64,000 nt of DNA, from the NCBI GenBank assembly GCA_905397405.1, contig CAJPVJ010000002.1, positions 1 to 64,000 of the forward strand, in the 5' to 3' direction. Position 1 is the first letter of the stretch. Each line of letters begins with the position of its first letter. Positions 17,976-27,875 of this stretch are shown here, in pieces. The notes beneath the pieces are model-generated. The model saw nothing but the letters and a program-made list of their open reading frames with translations, was not told the DNA's origin and did not search any database. Source of the DNA: Oppiella nova (lineage: Eukaryota > Arthropoda > Arachnida > Sarcoptiformes > Oppiidae). The position numbers and the translations under genes were made by a program.

Positions 17976-19586
17976 TCATTTGGCTGGTTCCGCTTGCGGG
18001 CGAATTGTTTTTTGAATGATCAATGTCGGGACATCCGGCATGGCTTGTGTATCCACTTGCTTGTTTTGATTTGTACTGGATTGATCTGGGTTGGCTAAAT
18101 CAGCACTTAACATGTCTTTTAATTCATTCTGATCCAGTGTTGGTGCAACAACAACCAAGGTGAGACGATCCGCACGAAGATGTTTTTGAATGGCTTTTTG
18201 AACTTGTTTGGTGGTGACTTGGCTCAATTGCTTTTGATATTGGGTCAAATAATCCGCAGGAAGTTGATAAAAACCAATCGATGCGATTTGTGCATTGATA
18301 TTGGCATTGGAACTAAAGGTCATTGGGAAAGAACGTAACATACCTTCTTTGGTTTCTTCGAGCTGTTTTCTTTGGATTGGATTTTTTACAAAATCACGTA
18401 AGGCTTGATGTGCAACTTTGATACTGTCCATCAATTGATTTTGTTCAGTGGAATAACTCAAACTGAAAAAACCCTGAGCCAATGTGGAGGTCAAATTACT
18501 ATAAGCTCCATAGGTATAGCCACGTTTAACCCGAAGTTCTTTCATTAAAATGGAATTAAATCCGCTTCCGCCAAACATTAGATTAGCGACTTCTAATGCA
18601 ACACGATCTGGATCACTGCGCTGAATAGCCAAGTGTCCCATCATCACATTGGCTTGCGTTGAGTTAAACGGAATGTAATGGATATTAAAATCACTTTGAT
18701 CTTGTGGTTCAGGAAGTGCTTGTGCAGCTTCACCTTGGGTTAGATTTTGACTGATTAAATTGGCCAGTTGGGTTGCATCGGCTGAAGTTAAATTACCAGT
18801 AATCGCAATATTCATGTTTTGGGCGACAAGCAGTTTTTGTCGATAAGCCCTAAGTAGTTCTGGGGTAATTTTTTTAAGGCTCCCATTGGTCCCCACAGTC
18901 GGTTCGGCATAAGGATGTTGTCCATATAACGCACGATAAAAGCGAATATTCATAATCCGACTTGGATTTTCTTGGATTTGCTTTTGCCCAACCTTGGTAT
19001 TATTTAGCACAAGATTTAAACCCGATGGATTAAATTGTGCATGATTCAGCACATGCAACATGGTATTGATAGCAGGGTTTAATTTTTCAGGATCTGACAA
19101 GACCCGGAGTCGGACGACAAACATATCACGGTACGCGGTAACGCTAAATTGAGCGCCTAATCCTTCAAATGTGGACGCGATTTCTTTTGCTGTGTATTGA
19201 TCTGTGCCTTCAGTGATCAGCTTGGCTGCCATATTTGCCATACCATACAGACCTTTTCCTAGTGCTTCATCCTGTGACGAACCTGCATTAAAGGTGAGTT
19301 GAATATCCACAATAGGCAGGTCTGTGGCTGAAACAAACAGTGTTCTGACTTTTTGGTTGTTGGAGAGGTCTTGAACAAAGGGCGCTTGGTATTGTTGATG
19401 TTTATCTAAATTTTTTAAGCTCTGTAAGGTCGAATTTGCTTTAAGTGCTGAATCATCTATAACAGCATCGGTTTCATCATGATTATCTAACTCAACCTCT
19501 GCATGGTTAAGAGGAGAGTAGAGTAAGCTGATGAACACAAACAAGGGTATTTTTATCGAATAGGTCGAGAATGGATTAAAATTCAT
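17976..19586 (-). CDS. M16 family peptidase-like protein, non-catalytic subunit
   Basis: 536 residues. A signal sequence (IPLFVFISLLYSPLNHA) is followed by the two-domain M16 fold. At the position of the zinc motif HxxEH the sequence reads GLYGMANMAAKLITEGT, with no histidine or glutamate pair, so it cannot bind catalytic zinc. The C-terminal substrate-binding pair typical of M16 partners is present (RVKRGYTYGAYS, ~374-385). This is the inactive half of a heterodimeric periplasmic peptidase; the active half is the gene 13 bases upstream. A Q/N-rich low-complexity tail follows the fold. Confidence 0.85.
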   Translation of the reverse strand: MNFNPFSTYSIKIPLFVFISLLYSPLNHAEVELDNHDETDAVIDDSALKANSTLQSLKNLDKHQQYQAPFVQDLSNNQKVRTLFVSATDLPIVDIQLTFNAGSSQDEALGKGLYGMANMAAKLITEGTDQYTAKEIASTFEGLGAQFSVTAYRDMFVVRLRVLSDPEKLNPAINTMLHVLNHAQFNPSGLNLVLNNTKVGQKQIQENPSRIMNIRFYRALYGQHPYAEPTVGTNGSLKKITPELLRAYRQKLLVAQNMNIAITGNLTSADATQLANLISQNLTQGEAAQALPEPQDQSDFNIHYIPFNSTQANVMMGHLAIQRSDPDRVALEVANLMFGGSGFNSILMKELRVKRGYTYGAYSNLTSTLAQGFFSLSYSTEQNQLMDSIKVAHQALRDFVKNPIQRKQLEETKEGMLRSFPMTFSSNANINAQIASIGFYQLPADYLTQYQKQLSQVTTKQVQKAIQKHLRADRLTLVVVAPTLDQNELKDMLSADLANPDQSSTNQNKQVDTQAMPDVPTLIIQKTIRPQAEPAK

Positions 19587-19599
19587 GAGAGATCCTTTT

Positions 19600-20994
19600 T
19601 TATTTTTTTGTACTTTCAGGCATTAAATACAAACTACTTAGATTGGCTTTGACAAAATAAATATTGGCAATTCGTTGTAAATCTTGTGGTGTCACTTTGT
19701 CATAATGTTTGGGTAATTCATCCATTAAACGAAAACTTAGGCCGTTTACTTCCAAATTCCCAATCATATTGGCTTGTCCACCAATATCATCCTGACTATA
19801 GATTAAATTTGAAACGAAGTTGTTTTTGACACGATCGAGTTCAGCTTGATTGACCAATTCTGTTTTAAATAAATTCATCTCTTTTTCAATCGCTTTTTGT
19901 GCCTCATCCAGAGAAACATCATCACTTGGGATCGCGGAAATCATAAATAAACTGTCGCCACGATTATAGGGGTCATAACTGACACTGATTGCGGTCAGCA
20001 CTTTTTTATCTCGAATCAGACGGTCTTGTAAGCGTGCGGAGATTCCGCCATCCAGTAAGGACTGGATAATCGTTAGTGCGTAGGCATCTTGTGGGTTTTT
20101 TGCTGTAGCAATGGATTTGACATTCCAAGCCATAAACAAGTTGGGGACTTGTACTGGCAACTGCACTTCCATATGCCGATACCCCATTCGATCAAACTCT
20201 AAAACATCATTACGGTCAGGAAGTTCCTTTTTTGGAATTGCCGCAAAATATTTTTCAACCTGTTTAAGTGCTTGTTCTGCATTGACATCTCCCACAATGA
20301 CCAAAGTCGCATTATTGGGGGTGTACCAAGTTTGATACCAATGTTTAAGATCGTCCAGACGAATATTCTGTAGGTTTTTCATAAAGCCAATCACTGGTTG
20401 ACGATGGTGACTGGTTGGATAGGCGATCCATTTAAAACGTTCGTAGGCTAGATTTCGTGGATTATCATCTGTCCGTTGTCGTCTTTCCTCCATAACCACT
20501 TTGATTTCAGGATCAAAGTCTTGTTGTTTGAGGACCAGATTTGTCATACGGTCTGCTTCAAGTTCCAAAGCCAATGGAAAATACTTCTTGGGGTAAAGCT
20601 GATAATAGTTGGTGTAATTTGTATATGTGGCGGCGTTGGTACGGCCACCATAAATTCGACTCAAGCGTGCAAACTCATCATCCGGAACTTTTTTGGTTCC
20701 TTTAAACATCATATGTTCAAGCACATGTGAAATACCAAGTACATTACCTGACTCATCACTACTTCCCACGCCGTACCAAATTTGGGTCATAACAATTGGT
20801 GAACGATGATCCTCACGGATAATCACTTTTAAACCATTTTTCAGTGTGGTTTCAAAGGTGGTCCTAGAAAGTTGGCTTTGAGGTGCTGCCTGAAGTTGCA
20901 TATTTACCGTGGTAAAAGATAAAAATAAGAGTGGCGCAAGGATAACTTTGGATTGTCTAAGAAGATTTAAGAATTTAGATTTCAGAATATACAC
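19600..20994 (-). CDS. M16 family zinc metallopeptidase, catalytic subunit
   Basis: 464 residues with an N-terminal hydrophobic export signal (VILAPLLFLSFTTVNMQLQA). The zinc site is complete: HVLEHMMFKGT (HxxEH, residues ~91-101) plus the downstream glutamate in LELEADRM, about 75 residues later. It cleaves peptides in the periplasm, probably with the inactive homologue encoded next. The same pair stands beside ftsY in pseudomonads, matching the divergent ftsY here. Confidence 0.9.
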   Translation of the reverse strand: MYILKSKFLNLLRQSKVILAPLLFLSFTTVNMQLQAAPQSQLSRTTFETTLKNGLKVIIREDHRSPIVMTQIWYGVGSSDESGNVLGISHVLEHMMFKGTKKVPDDEFARLSRIYGGRTNAATYTNYTNYYQLYPKKYFPLALELEADRMTNLVLKQQDFDPEIKVVMEERRQRTDDNPRNLAYERFKWIAYPTSHHRQPVIGFMKNLQNIRLDDLKHWYQTWYTPNNATLVIVGDVNAEQALKQVEKYFAAIPKKELPDRNDVLEFDRMGYRHMEVQLPVQVPNLFMAWNVKSIATAKNPQDAYALTIIQSLLDGGISARLQDRLIRDKKVLTAISVSYDPYNRGDSLFMISAIPSDDVSLDEAQKAIEKEMNLFKTELVNQAELDRVKNNFVSNLIYSQDDIGGQANMIGNLEVNGLSFRLMDELPKHYDKVTPQDLQRIANIYFVKANLSSLYLMPESTKK

Positions 20995-21170
20995 AGATAA
21001 CCCAAAAATTTATTTTAAATTTAGAACTATTCTTAAAAAATTAATGATTTAAAGCAAGGCTGGAATGTTGCATTTTGGTTTGCTTGTTTTATCGCTGCTT
21101 TAACGCTAAAAATGATGCAATCTATGCTAAACTCATTCTTTTTTAACGCTATGCTTTTCAAGGAATCGGC

Positions 21171-22277
21171 ATGCAAGAACAGCAAAATAAATTCTTGATT
21201 GATGCGGATATCGGGGATGACGATGTCACATTACCTAGTTTACCAGCCGTCAATGTGCCTATTATTGAAAATAATGTAGAAACACCTAAAACGGAACCTA
21301 TTCAAACTGAGAGCCAAGATGCACAGATTGAATCGGCAGATGAAAAATCTAAAGGTGGCTTTTTTAGCCGCATGAAAGAAGGTTTGACCAAATCGCGTAA
21401 AAGCCTTGCCGATGGTATGGTCAATATTCTGATTGGTGGTAAAGAAATTGATGATGAGTTGCTCGAAGAAGTAGAAGAGCAACTTTTGGTTGCTGATATC
21501 GGGGTAGAGGCGACTAAAACCATTATTGCGAATTTGACTGAGCGTACAGAACGTGGTGATTTGATTTACTCACATTCATTGTATAAAGCGCTACAAGAAG
21601 AGCTGGTTGCTTTACTTGCACCTCGGGTAAAACCATTGCATATCGATCCTAATAAAAATCCATTTGTGATTTTGGTGGTGGGTGTAAATGGTGTGGGTAA
21701 AACCACCACGATTGGTAAATTAGCCAAACGTTTACAAGGTGAAGGTAAGAAAGTCATGCTTGCAGCAGGAGATACCTTCCGTGCAGCGGCAACTGAACAA
21801 CTTCAAATCTGGGGTGAACGTAACAATATTGCTGTCGTGGCTCAAGGTCATGGTGCAGATAGTGCTTCAGTCATTTTTGATGCCTTTGAAAGTGCACGTG
21901 CCAAAGGTGTGGACGTTTTAATTGCTGATACAGCAGGGCGTTTGCATAATAAAAGTAACTTAATGTCTGAGTTGACTAAAGTAAAACGTGTGATGCAAAA
22001 AATTGATGCAACTGCGCCACATGAAGTGATGTTGGTGGTGGATGCTGGTACTGGTCAAAACGCGATTAACCAAGTTGAAATGTTTGACGAAGCTGTAGGC
22101 TTAACAGGTTTAACCATTACCAAATTAGATGGAACGGCAAAGGGTGGTGTGTTGTTTAATATTGCCAGTCGTACTCATGTACCAATTCGATATATTGGTG
22201 TGGGTGAGAAGATTGATGATTTACGTCCATTCTCTGCAAAATCATTTGTCGCTGCACTGTTTGAAACAGATAAGTAA
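21171..22277 (+). CDS. ftsY: Signal recognition particle receptor FtsY
   Basis: 368 residues. A short acidic A domain (~1-60; shorter than the ~195 residues in E. coli) precedes the N domain (GFFSRMKEGLTKSRKSLADG) and GTPase G domain with G1 GVNGVGKTTT (~171-180), DTFRAAA (~201-207), DTAGRL (~248-253), TKLDGTAKGG (~317-326). It docks SRP-ribosome complexes at the inner membrane. Divergent from the M16 pair; strong terminator downstream. Confidence 0.95.
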   Translation: MQEQQNKFLIDADIGDDDVTLPSLPAVNVPIIENNVETPKTEPIQTESQDAQIESADEKSKGGFFSRMKEGLTKSRKSLADGMVNILIGGKEIDDELLEEVEEQLLVADIGVEATKTIIANLTERTERGDLIYSHSLYKALQEELVALLAPRVKPLHIDPNKNPFVILVVGVNGVGKTTTIGKLAKRLQGEGKKVMLAAGDTFRAAATEQLQIWGERNNIAVVAQGHGADSASVIFDAFESARAKGVDVLIADTAGRLHNKSNLMSELTKVKRVMQKIDATAPHEVMLVVDAGTGQNAINQVEMFDEAVGLTGLTITKLDGTAKGGVLFNIASRTHVPIRYIGVGEKIDDLRPFSAKSFVAALFETDK

Positions 22278-22303
22278 TTTAGAAAACTATTTATCTTAAA
22301 TGA

Positions 22304-22330
22304 GACTCCGCTTTATGCGGAGTTTTTTAT
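22304..22330 (+). terminator. ftsY terminator
   Basis: Stem GACTCCGC / GCGGAGTT around TTTAT with a T-run, 26 bases after the stop. Confidence 0.9.
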
Positions 22331-22755
22331 TTTCTAAGATTGGGATGATTGATGGTGGTATGTTATTGAAAGAAGGCATCATAAGAATGTCATCAAGTTG
22401 CACTTTAATGCGATGTCTAGAATCGTATGTCCAGATTTGCAATATTTTTACCACAAAACAAGCAATGAAAAGTATATAGGATATTTGCCATATTCTTATC
22501 GTTGTAAAGCTCAAAGCAACAGGCTGAGTTTAATGGTGAATTTTAATTGAATTGTTTGATTAATAAATACTTTAATTGCAATTTAAAAAGGGGACCACAT
22601 AAACACGATGGCATTTATAAATGCCCGATTTTACATATTGTTCTAAATATAGAACACATTGTTATGTATATAAGCATGACGAAACTAAGAATGATGCAAT
22701 ACACTCAAACCATGTTAAATAACACGACCCATCTGGTCATAGAAGGATTAACACC
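22331..22755. other. Intergenic region ftsY-nitroreductase
   Basis: About 425 bases. The first 200 contain a start-less open frame (22353-22550) with protein-like composition that may be a gene remnant. The rest holds a 16-bp palindrome and the promoter region of the nitroreductase gene. No other feature is seen. Confidence 0.4.
22640..22655. promoter_or_regulatory. 16-bp palindrome, candidate operator of the nitroreductase gene
   Basis: GTTCTA AATA TAGAAC is a perfect 6-4-6 dyad, about 100 bases before the nitroreductase start and just upstream of a TATATAAG-like -10 region (22667-22675). The form is typical of a dimeric repressor such as the HxlR, PadR or MarR types. No regulator gene is adjacent. 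Confidence 0.45.
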
Positions 22756-23349
22756 ATGTCATTTTTAAATCAAATCAAACAACGCCGTACAATTTATGCA
22801 ATTGGTAGAGATTTAAGTTTAGACCAAACGAAAATTGAAGAAATCATCAAAGATGCAATCAAGCATAGCCCATCTTCATTTAACTCACAGTCTTCTCGTG
22901 CTGTGATTTTATTTGGTGATTCACATGTTAAATTCTGGACAATCGTTTTAGAAACTTTACGTAAAATCGTTCCAGCTGAAGCATTTGAAGGAACTTCGGG
23001 TAAAATTAACAGCTTTATCGCTGGTACTGGTTCAGTGTTGTTTTATGAAGATTTAAGCGTGATCAAAGCTTTACAAGAACAATTCCCATTATATGCAGAC
23101 AATTTCCCAGTATGGTCTGAGCATTCAACAGGTATTGCACAATTTGCAACTTGGACTGCATTGGCTGAAGCTGGTATTGGTGCATCTTTACAACACTATA
23201 ACCCAATCGTAGATGAAGAAGTGGCGGCAACATTTGATGTACCTGCTGACTGGAAACTTCGCGCACAATTAGTATTTGGTTCAATCGAAGCACCAGCGGG
23301 CGAAAAAACATTCATTGATGATGCAACACGTTTTAAAACCTTTAACTAA
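22756..23349 (+). CDS. Nitroreductase family protein (Frm2/YdfN-like)
   Basis: 197 residues of the short FMN-dependent nitroreductase type related to yeast Frm2/Hbn1: IKQRRTIYAIGRDL (residues ~7-20), HSPSSFNSQSSRAVILFG (~37-54, FMN-phosphate binding) and the AEAGIGASLQHYNP motif (~141-154). It reduces quinones, nitroaromatics or lipid hydroperoxide products and is often induced by stress. AGAAGGA precedes the ATG. Monocistronic, with its own operator-like palindrome and terminator. Confidence 0.88.
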   Translation: MSFLNQIKQRRTIYAIGRDLSLDQTKIEEIIKDAIKHSPSSFNSQSSRAVILFGDSHVKFWTIVLETLRKIVPAEAFEGTSGKINSFIAGTGSVLFYEDLSVIKALQEQFPLYADNFPVWSEHSTGIAQFATWTALAEAGIGASLQHYNPIVDEEVAATFDVPADWKLRAQLVFGSIEAPAGEKTFIDDATRFKTFN

Positions 23350-23411
23350 GTGAAGCATTTAGTTTTAAGCTGAGGTCTATCGCTTATTTAGCTTAGACCT
23401 TGCTATTCCAG

Positions 23412-23450
23412 AAACCTGTTTAGAATGGAAATTTTAAACAGGTTTTTTTA
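23412..23450 (+). terminator. Nitroreductase terminator
   Basis: Arms AAACCTGTTTA and TAAACAGGTTT pair perfectly around 12 bases and are followed by a run of T. Confidence 0.9.
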
Positions 23451-24081
23451 TGCGTAGCACTTTATCCCATCTTGTCGCCAGATAATAGATAGACGCTGTA
23501 TGATTAAGTGAGACAAATGTATTTGCACAGCCATGTATTACAATGAAAAGTTTAAATTTAATTTGTGTAGGCGATACCCCAGCTACACCTTGTAGGATTA
23601 AATAATGTAAAAAAGCATAAGTGGTTTAAAAAAATATGCGATTCCATCTTGTTGCTAAAGATTCTAATCATCTAAATTGAAACAATAAGATGAGATTTGA
23701 ACAAACAGAAAAAAATATAAGTGAATCGAACAATTCTTTACACAGAATTATGGATTGGTTTTATCGACATTTAGCGCTATTCATGGCTTAATCTTTGCTC
23801 AAGGAATAAAAGTGTATAAAAAAATGGGGAAATTAGGGTTGATTCAGCACTTTGGTCTAATTTAGACATTTTAAAAAATTTATACACTGTTAAAAAGCGA
23901 TTTAAGTTGATGATTTAGTTGATGGTGTTGCTGTATTTTTGATCGTTATTTTTTAAGTTAATGTCGCTATTTTTTTAATTAAAATGATCACTATTTAGCA
24001 ATGTGATAGTACTATTCAGCATGGTTTAAATCGGTATACTAGAAACTCTTGTTATAAAAAGTAGCAATATCAGGAAAGACA
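23451..24081. other. Long intergenic region upstream of glcB
   Basis: About 630 bases without a supported gene. It contains a degenerate copy of the hairpin repeat seen at 41075-41275 and, near 24035-24040, a TATACT hexamer that could be the glcB -10 element; its -35 is unclear. The middle (23620-23980) is AT-rich with no ORF or structured RNA that I can recognise. Confidence 0.45.
23530..23598 (+). repeat. Degenerate copy of an intergenic hairpin repeat
   Basis: The stretch with AAAGTTTAAAT followed by TTGTGTAGGCGATACC aligns with AAAGTTTAAAT and TTGCGTAGGCGATGCC at 41096-41127. It also carries its own GTGTAG/CTACAC stem. Only the left ~50 bases are shared; the three right-hand hairpins of the other copy are missing. 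Confidence 0.45.
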
Positions 24082-26244
24082 ATGACTGCACGTATTCAAA
24101 AAGGCAAGTTAGCGATTGCTAAAGAACTTTACGATTTCATCGAAAATGAAGCACTACCAGGTTCTGGTTTAGATAGTGAAACATACTGGAAAAACTTTGA
24201 GCAAGTTGTTGTCGATCTTAGCCCTAAGAATAAGGCGCTTTTAGCGAAGCGTGACGAGATTCAGGCTAAAATTGATGAATGGCACCGCAACAATAAATTT
24301 GAACTTCAAGCTTATAAAGCTTTCCTTAAAGAAATTGGCTACTTATTACCAGAAGTAGAAGATTTTCAAATCAGTACAGAAAATGTAGATGAAGAAATCG
24401 CATTATTGGCTGGTTCGCAATTGGTGGTACCTGTGCGTAATGCACGTTATTGCTTAAATGCGGCAAATGCACGTTGGGGTTCTTTATACGATGCGCTTTA
24501 CGGTTTTGACGTGATCTCTGAAGAAGGTGGCGCGGAAAAAGGTAAAGGCTATAACCCTGTTCGCGGCGATAAAGTTATCGCATTTGCTAAGAATTTCTTA
24601 AATGAAACATTCCCATTGGCAAATGGTTCACATGCAGATGCAACAAAATATGCTGTTGAAGGCAAAAAACTTGTTGTAACCCTTAAAGACGGTTCAACCT
24701 CGACTTTGGCGAAAGAATCACAATTTGTCGGTTTTAATGGCGACGAATCTGCACCCGTTGAAATTGTACTTTTAAATAACGGCTTACACGTTGTTATTGA
24801 AATTGATGCAAATAGCCCAGTGGGTAAAACTGATGCGGCTGGTGTTAAAGATCTTGTTTTAGAAGCTGCTGTTACCACGATTCAAGATTTGGAAGACTCG
24901 ATTGCTGCTGTAGATGCAGAAGAGAAAGTAGAAGGCTACCGTAACTGGTTAGGTCTAATGAAAGGTACGCTTGAAGAATCAATTGAGAAGAACGGTAAAA
25001 CCGTGACGCGTACATTGAATAAAGATCGTACACATAAGAATTTGATCGGTGGTGAAACAACACTTCATGGTCGTTCATTGATGCTTCTTCGTAACGTTGG
25101 TCATTTAATGACGAACCCTGCGATCCTTGTAGATGGTGCTGAAATCTACGAAGGTATTATGGATGCTTTAATTACACCATTATTGACTTTCGCAGACATC
25201 AAAGGTCAAAACGAAAACAAAAACTCGCGCAAAGGGTCAATGTATATCGTTAAACCAAAAATGCATGGTCCAGAAGAAGTTGCATTCGCTGTTGAATTGT
25301 TTGAACGTTCTGAACAAGCACTGGGCTTACCAGCGAAAACTTTGAAAATCGGGATTATGGATGAAGAACGCCGTACATCTGTAAACTTGAAAAACTGTAT
25401 TGCACAAGCGAAAGACCGTACTATTTTCATCAATACTGGTTTCATGGACCGTACAGGTGATGAAATTCATACCTTTATGGAAGCAGGTCCTTTCGTTCGT
25501 AAAGGCGAAGTGAAAAGCCAAATTTGGTTCCCAGCTTATGAAAACCGTAATGTGATGGTAGGTCTACAAGCAGGTTTACGTGGTAAAGCACAGATTGGTA
25601 AAGGTATGTGGCCTAAACCTGACATGCTTTTAGACATGTATAAAACCAAAATTGAACATCCTGAAGCGGGTGCGAGCTGTGCATGGGTTCCTTCACCATC
25701 AGGTGCTGTGATTCACGCGATTCATTATCATCAATGTAATGTTTCAGCACGCCAACAAGAGTTATTGAAAACTGAAGCGCTTCCGTTAGATGACTTGTTG
25801 ACACCGCCTTTAGCGACAGATACAAACTGGACTGAAGAAGAGAAGACCAAAGAGCTTGAAAATAACCTTCAAGGTATCTTGGGTTATGTTGTTCGTTGGG
25901 TTGATTTAGGTGTGGGTTGTTCTAAAGTGCCAGACATTAACAATGTCGGTTTAATGGAAGACCGTGCAACGTTACGTATTTCTTCTCAACACGTTGCGAA
26001 CTGGTTGCGTCATGGTATTGTGACTAAAGCGCAAGTTGAAGAAGTTATGCAGCGTATGGCGAAGATTGTTGATGAGCAAAATGCCAACGATCCTGAATAT
26101 AGCAACATGGCGCCTGGTTTTGACGGTTATGCATATAAAGCTGCTTATGATTTAGTATTCAAAGGTGGTGAACAGCCGTCTGGTTATACTGAGCCATTAT
26201 TGCATGCGTATCGCTTAAAGTTAAAAGGCTATACAGGCGATTAA
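24082..26244 (+). CDS. glcB: Malate synthase G
   Basis: 720 residues, the length of malate synthase G. It condenses glyoxylate with acetyl-CoA to malate, in acetate and glycolate growth. Visible blocks: [21 protein letters not shown] (~115-135), [10 protein letters not shown] (catalytic Arg), [25 protein letters not shown] (~422-433), [17 protein letters not shown], and [29 protein letters not shown] near the C-terminus with the catalytic Asp. Shine-Dalgarno AGGAAAG precedes the ATG. Followed by a strong terminator; no glc genes are adjacent. Confidence 0.97.
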   Translation: MTARIQKGKLAIAKELYDFIENEALPGSGLDSETYWKNFEQVVVDLSPKNKALLAKRDEIQAKIDEWHRNNKFELQAYKAFLKEIGYLLPEVEDFQISTENVDEEIALLAGSQLVVPVRNARYCLNAANARWGSLYDALYGFDVISEEGGAEKGKGYNPVRGDKVIAFAKNFLNETFPLANGSHADATKYAVEGKKLVVTLKDGSTSTLAKESQFVGFNGDESAPVEIVLLNNGLHVVIEIDANSPVGKTDAAGVKDLVLEAAVTTIQDLEDSIAAVDAEEKVEGYRNWLGLMKGTLEESIEKNGKTVTRTLNKDRTHKNLIGGETTLHGRSLMLLRNVGHLMTNPAILVDGAEIYEGIMDALITPLLTFADIKGQNENKNSRKGSMYIVKPKMHGPEEVAFAVELFERSEQALGLPAKTLKIGIMDEERRTSVNLKNCIAQAKDRTIFINTGFMDRTGDEIHTFMEAGPFVRKGEVKSQIWFPAYENRNVMVGLQAGLRGKAQIGKGMWPKPDMLLDMYKTKIEHPEAGASCAWVPSPSGAVIHAIHYHQCNVSARQQELLKTEALPLDDLLTPPLATDTNWTEEEKTKELENNLQGILGYVVRWVDLGVGCSKVPDINNVGLMEDRATLRISSQHVANWLRHGIVTKAQVEEVMQRMAKIVDEQNANDPEYSNMAPGFDGYAYKAAYDLVFKGGEQPSGYTEPLLHAYRLKLKGYTGD

Positions 26245-26276
26245 TTTTATCGTCTAATTTATCCTATTCGATTATC

Positions 26277-26309
26277 AATAAAGCCTCTTCGGAGGCTTTA
26301 TTCTTTTTA
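26277..26309 (+). terminator. glcB terminator
   Basis: Stem AATAAAGCCTC / GAGGCTTTATT around TTCG, then a T-run. It is about 33 bases after the stop. Confidence 0.92.
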
Positions 26310-26434
26310 TGGTTTATTTTAAATGTTGCTTTGCTTTCATATATAAAATTTGTAGACCCGACTTTGAGTTTTAAGCCAATAAGATAAAATCTCTGATACA
26401 ATTTAAGGGAATTAATCATTAAGCTGAATTATAA

Positions 26435-27055
26435 ATGACATCAATTCTGAAATTAGATGCGCTGAAAAATGCTGAAGTTGCAAATACGCCTTATCCGTAT
26501 TTTGTGGTTGAAAATGCTTTGGCTGACAGTGAAGTCCAGGCAGTAATCCAAGACTTTCCTAAAATTGAACAGGGCGGAAGCTTTAACATCGAAGATGTAG
26601 AAATTAAGCCTAATTTTGATCGCTTTCTAAAATCATTGGATACACCAGAATTTCGTCAAATTTTAACAGATAAATTTGATGTCAATGTGATGGAACATCC
26701 GATGATGATTACTTTACGTGGCTACTCTCGTCAAAAAGATGGGCGGATTCATAGTGATTCAAAAAGCAAATTGTTGACGGTTTTGATCTATTTAAATGAA
26801 TCTTGGGATGCACCAAATGGACGTTTACGTATCCTCAATGACGATAAAGACATCAATAACTATGTGACTGAAATCAATGCAGGACCAGGCTCACTGGTTG
26901 CATTTAAAGTGACTGACAATGGTTGGCATGGCTATATTCCTTATGAAGGGCAACGTCAATCTATTCAAATTAACTTTTTGACCAGCGAAAAAGCCAATGC
27001 AAAACATAAGTTTTTCCATGGTTTAAGTGCCAAGGTAAAAAAGATTTTTGGATAA
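26435..27055 (+). CDS. 2-oxoglutarate/Fe(II)-dependent oxygenase family protein
   Basis: 206 residues. The double-stranded beta-helix iron ligands are visible as H-x-D in GRIHSDSKSKLLTVLIYLN (~107-125) and the distal histidine in NGWHGYIPYEGQRQSIQINF, with Arg in QRQSIQ as the 2-oxoglutarate anchor. Prolyl-hydroxylase-like members of this type are often associated with sugar or protein modification. Substrate unknown. ATG at 26435; monocistronic. Confidence 0.8.
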   Translation: MTSILKLDALKNAEVANTPYPYFVVENALADSEVQAVIQDFPKIEQGGSFNIEDVEIKPNFDRFLKSLDTPEFRQILTDKFDVNVMEHPMMITLRGYSRQKDGRIHSDSKSKLLTVLIYLNESWDAPNGRLRILNDDKDINNYVTEINAGPGSLVAFKVTDNGWHGYIPYEGQRQSIQINFLTSEKANAKHKFFHGLSAKVKKIFG

Positions 27056-27200
27056 AAGCAAAGAGGATAAATTTCGGTTTATCCTCAATTTAAATTGCGA
27101 GCTGTCTCAACTTTTTATCAATGTCTAAGGTTCTTATCAATGGATAGCGGCGATAGATAGATTCCACAATTATAAATTAATCATTTAAAATCTTATTATT

Positions 27201-27872
27201 ATGTGTGCTAATTTTAAACCGATCAGCTTAATACAAGTTCAGCAGCTTGGCTTACCCGCGATACCTTTCTCGTATGAAGATGAAATATTTCCAAGCTTTC
27301 AAACGCCGTTATTATTTAAATCTAATCAAGGGATTGAATGGCGTTTAGTCAACTTTGGTTTAGTGCCAAAATGGGCTGAGGATAAAGAAGCAGCAAAACA
27401 TACTTATAATGCAAGAAATGAAACGCTGATGGAAAAGCGCAGTTTTGTCGAGGCTTTTAGCAAGTGCCAGTTTGGCGTGATCCCCGTGACAGAGTTCTAT
27501 GAATCCAAATACATCAATGGCCGACCACAGCGTTGGGGGGTAAGGCGTAAAGATGATCTAGCTTTTTATATTGCGGCATTGTATGAGATTACCCGATTAA
27601 AAACCGGTGAAGTTGTTCGTTCAGCTACCATGATCAGTATGGACGCCCACACCCATCCGATGATGAGTGAATTCCATGAACCTCGAACAGATAAGCGTTC
27701 GGTGGTAGTCATTCCACATCATCGACTTGATGAGTGGTTGGGTTTACAACAGCCCAATATTTCGAGTTTTATTGAGGGTTTCCCTGTGGCGGAGTTTGAG
27801 TGTTTTTATTGCCCCAAAATATCAAATAACAAAAACTCGCCACAGTTGAACATCTTTGATGAAGAATCTTAA
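27201..27872 (+). CDS. SOS response-associated peptidase (YedK/HMCES family)
   Basis: 223 residues. The catalytic Cys2 (MCANF) becomes the N-terminal residue after Met removal and forms a thiazolidine link with abasic sites in single-stranded DNA. Other conserved points: YNARNETLMEK (~73-83), the Glu in PVTEFYES (~99-106) and the active-site His in THPMMSEFHEPR. Length is normal. It shields abasic sites during replication. It converges on the MarR gene only 3 bases away, without a clear terminator between them. Confidence 0.9.
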   Translation: MCANFKPISLIQVQQLGLPAIPFSYEDEIFPSFQTPLLFKSNQGIEWRLVNFGLVPKWAEDKEAAKHTYNARNETLMEKRSFVEAFSKCQFGVIPVTEFYESKYINGRPQRWGVRRKDDLAFYIAALYEITRLKTGEVVRSATMISMDAHTHPMMSEFHEPRTDKRSVVVIPHHRLDEWLGLQQPNISSFIEGFPVAEFECFYCPKISNNKNSPQLNIFDEES

Positions 27873-27875
27873 GGA

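Noticed and set aside
22296-22514. 72-residue minus-strand frame after ftsY
   Set aside because: Starts over the ftsY promoter-distal terminator region and has no binding site or family likeness.
22547-22768. 73-residue frame overlapping the nitroreductase start
   Set aside because: Covers the palindrome and promoter; its end overlaps a well-supported gene.
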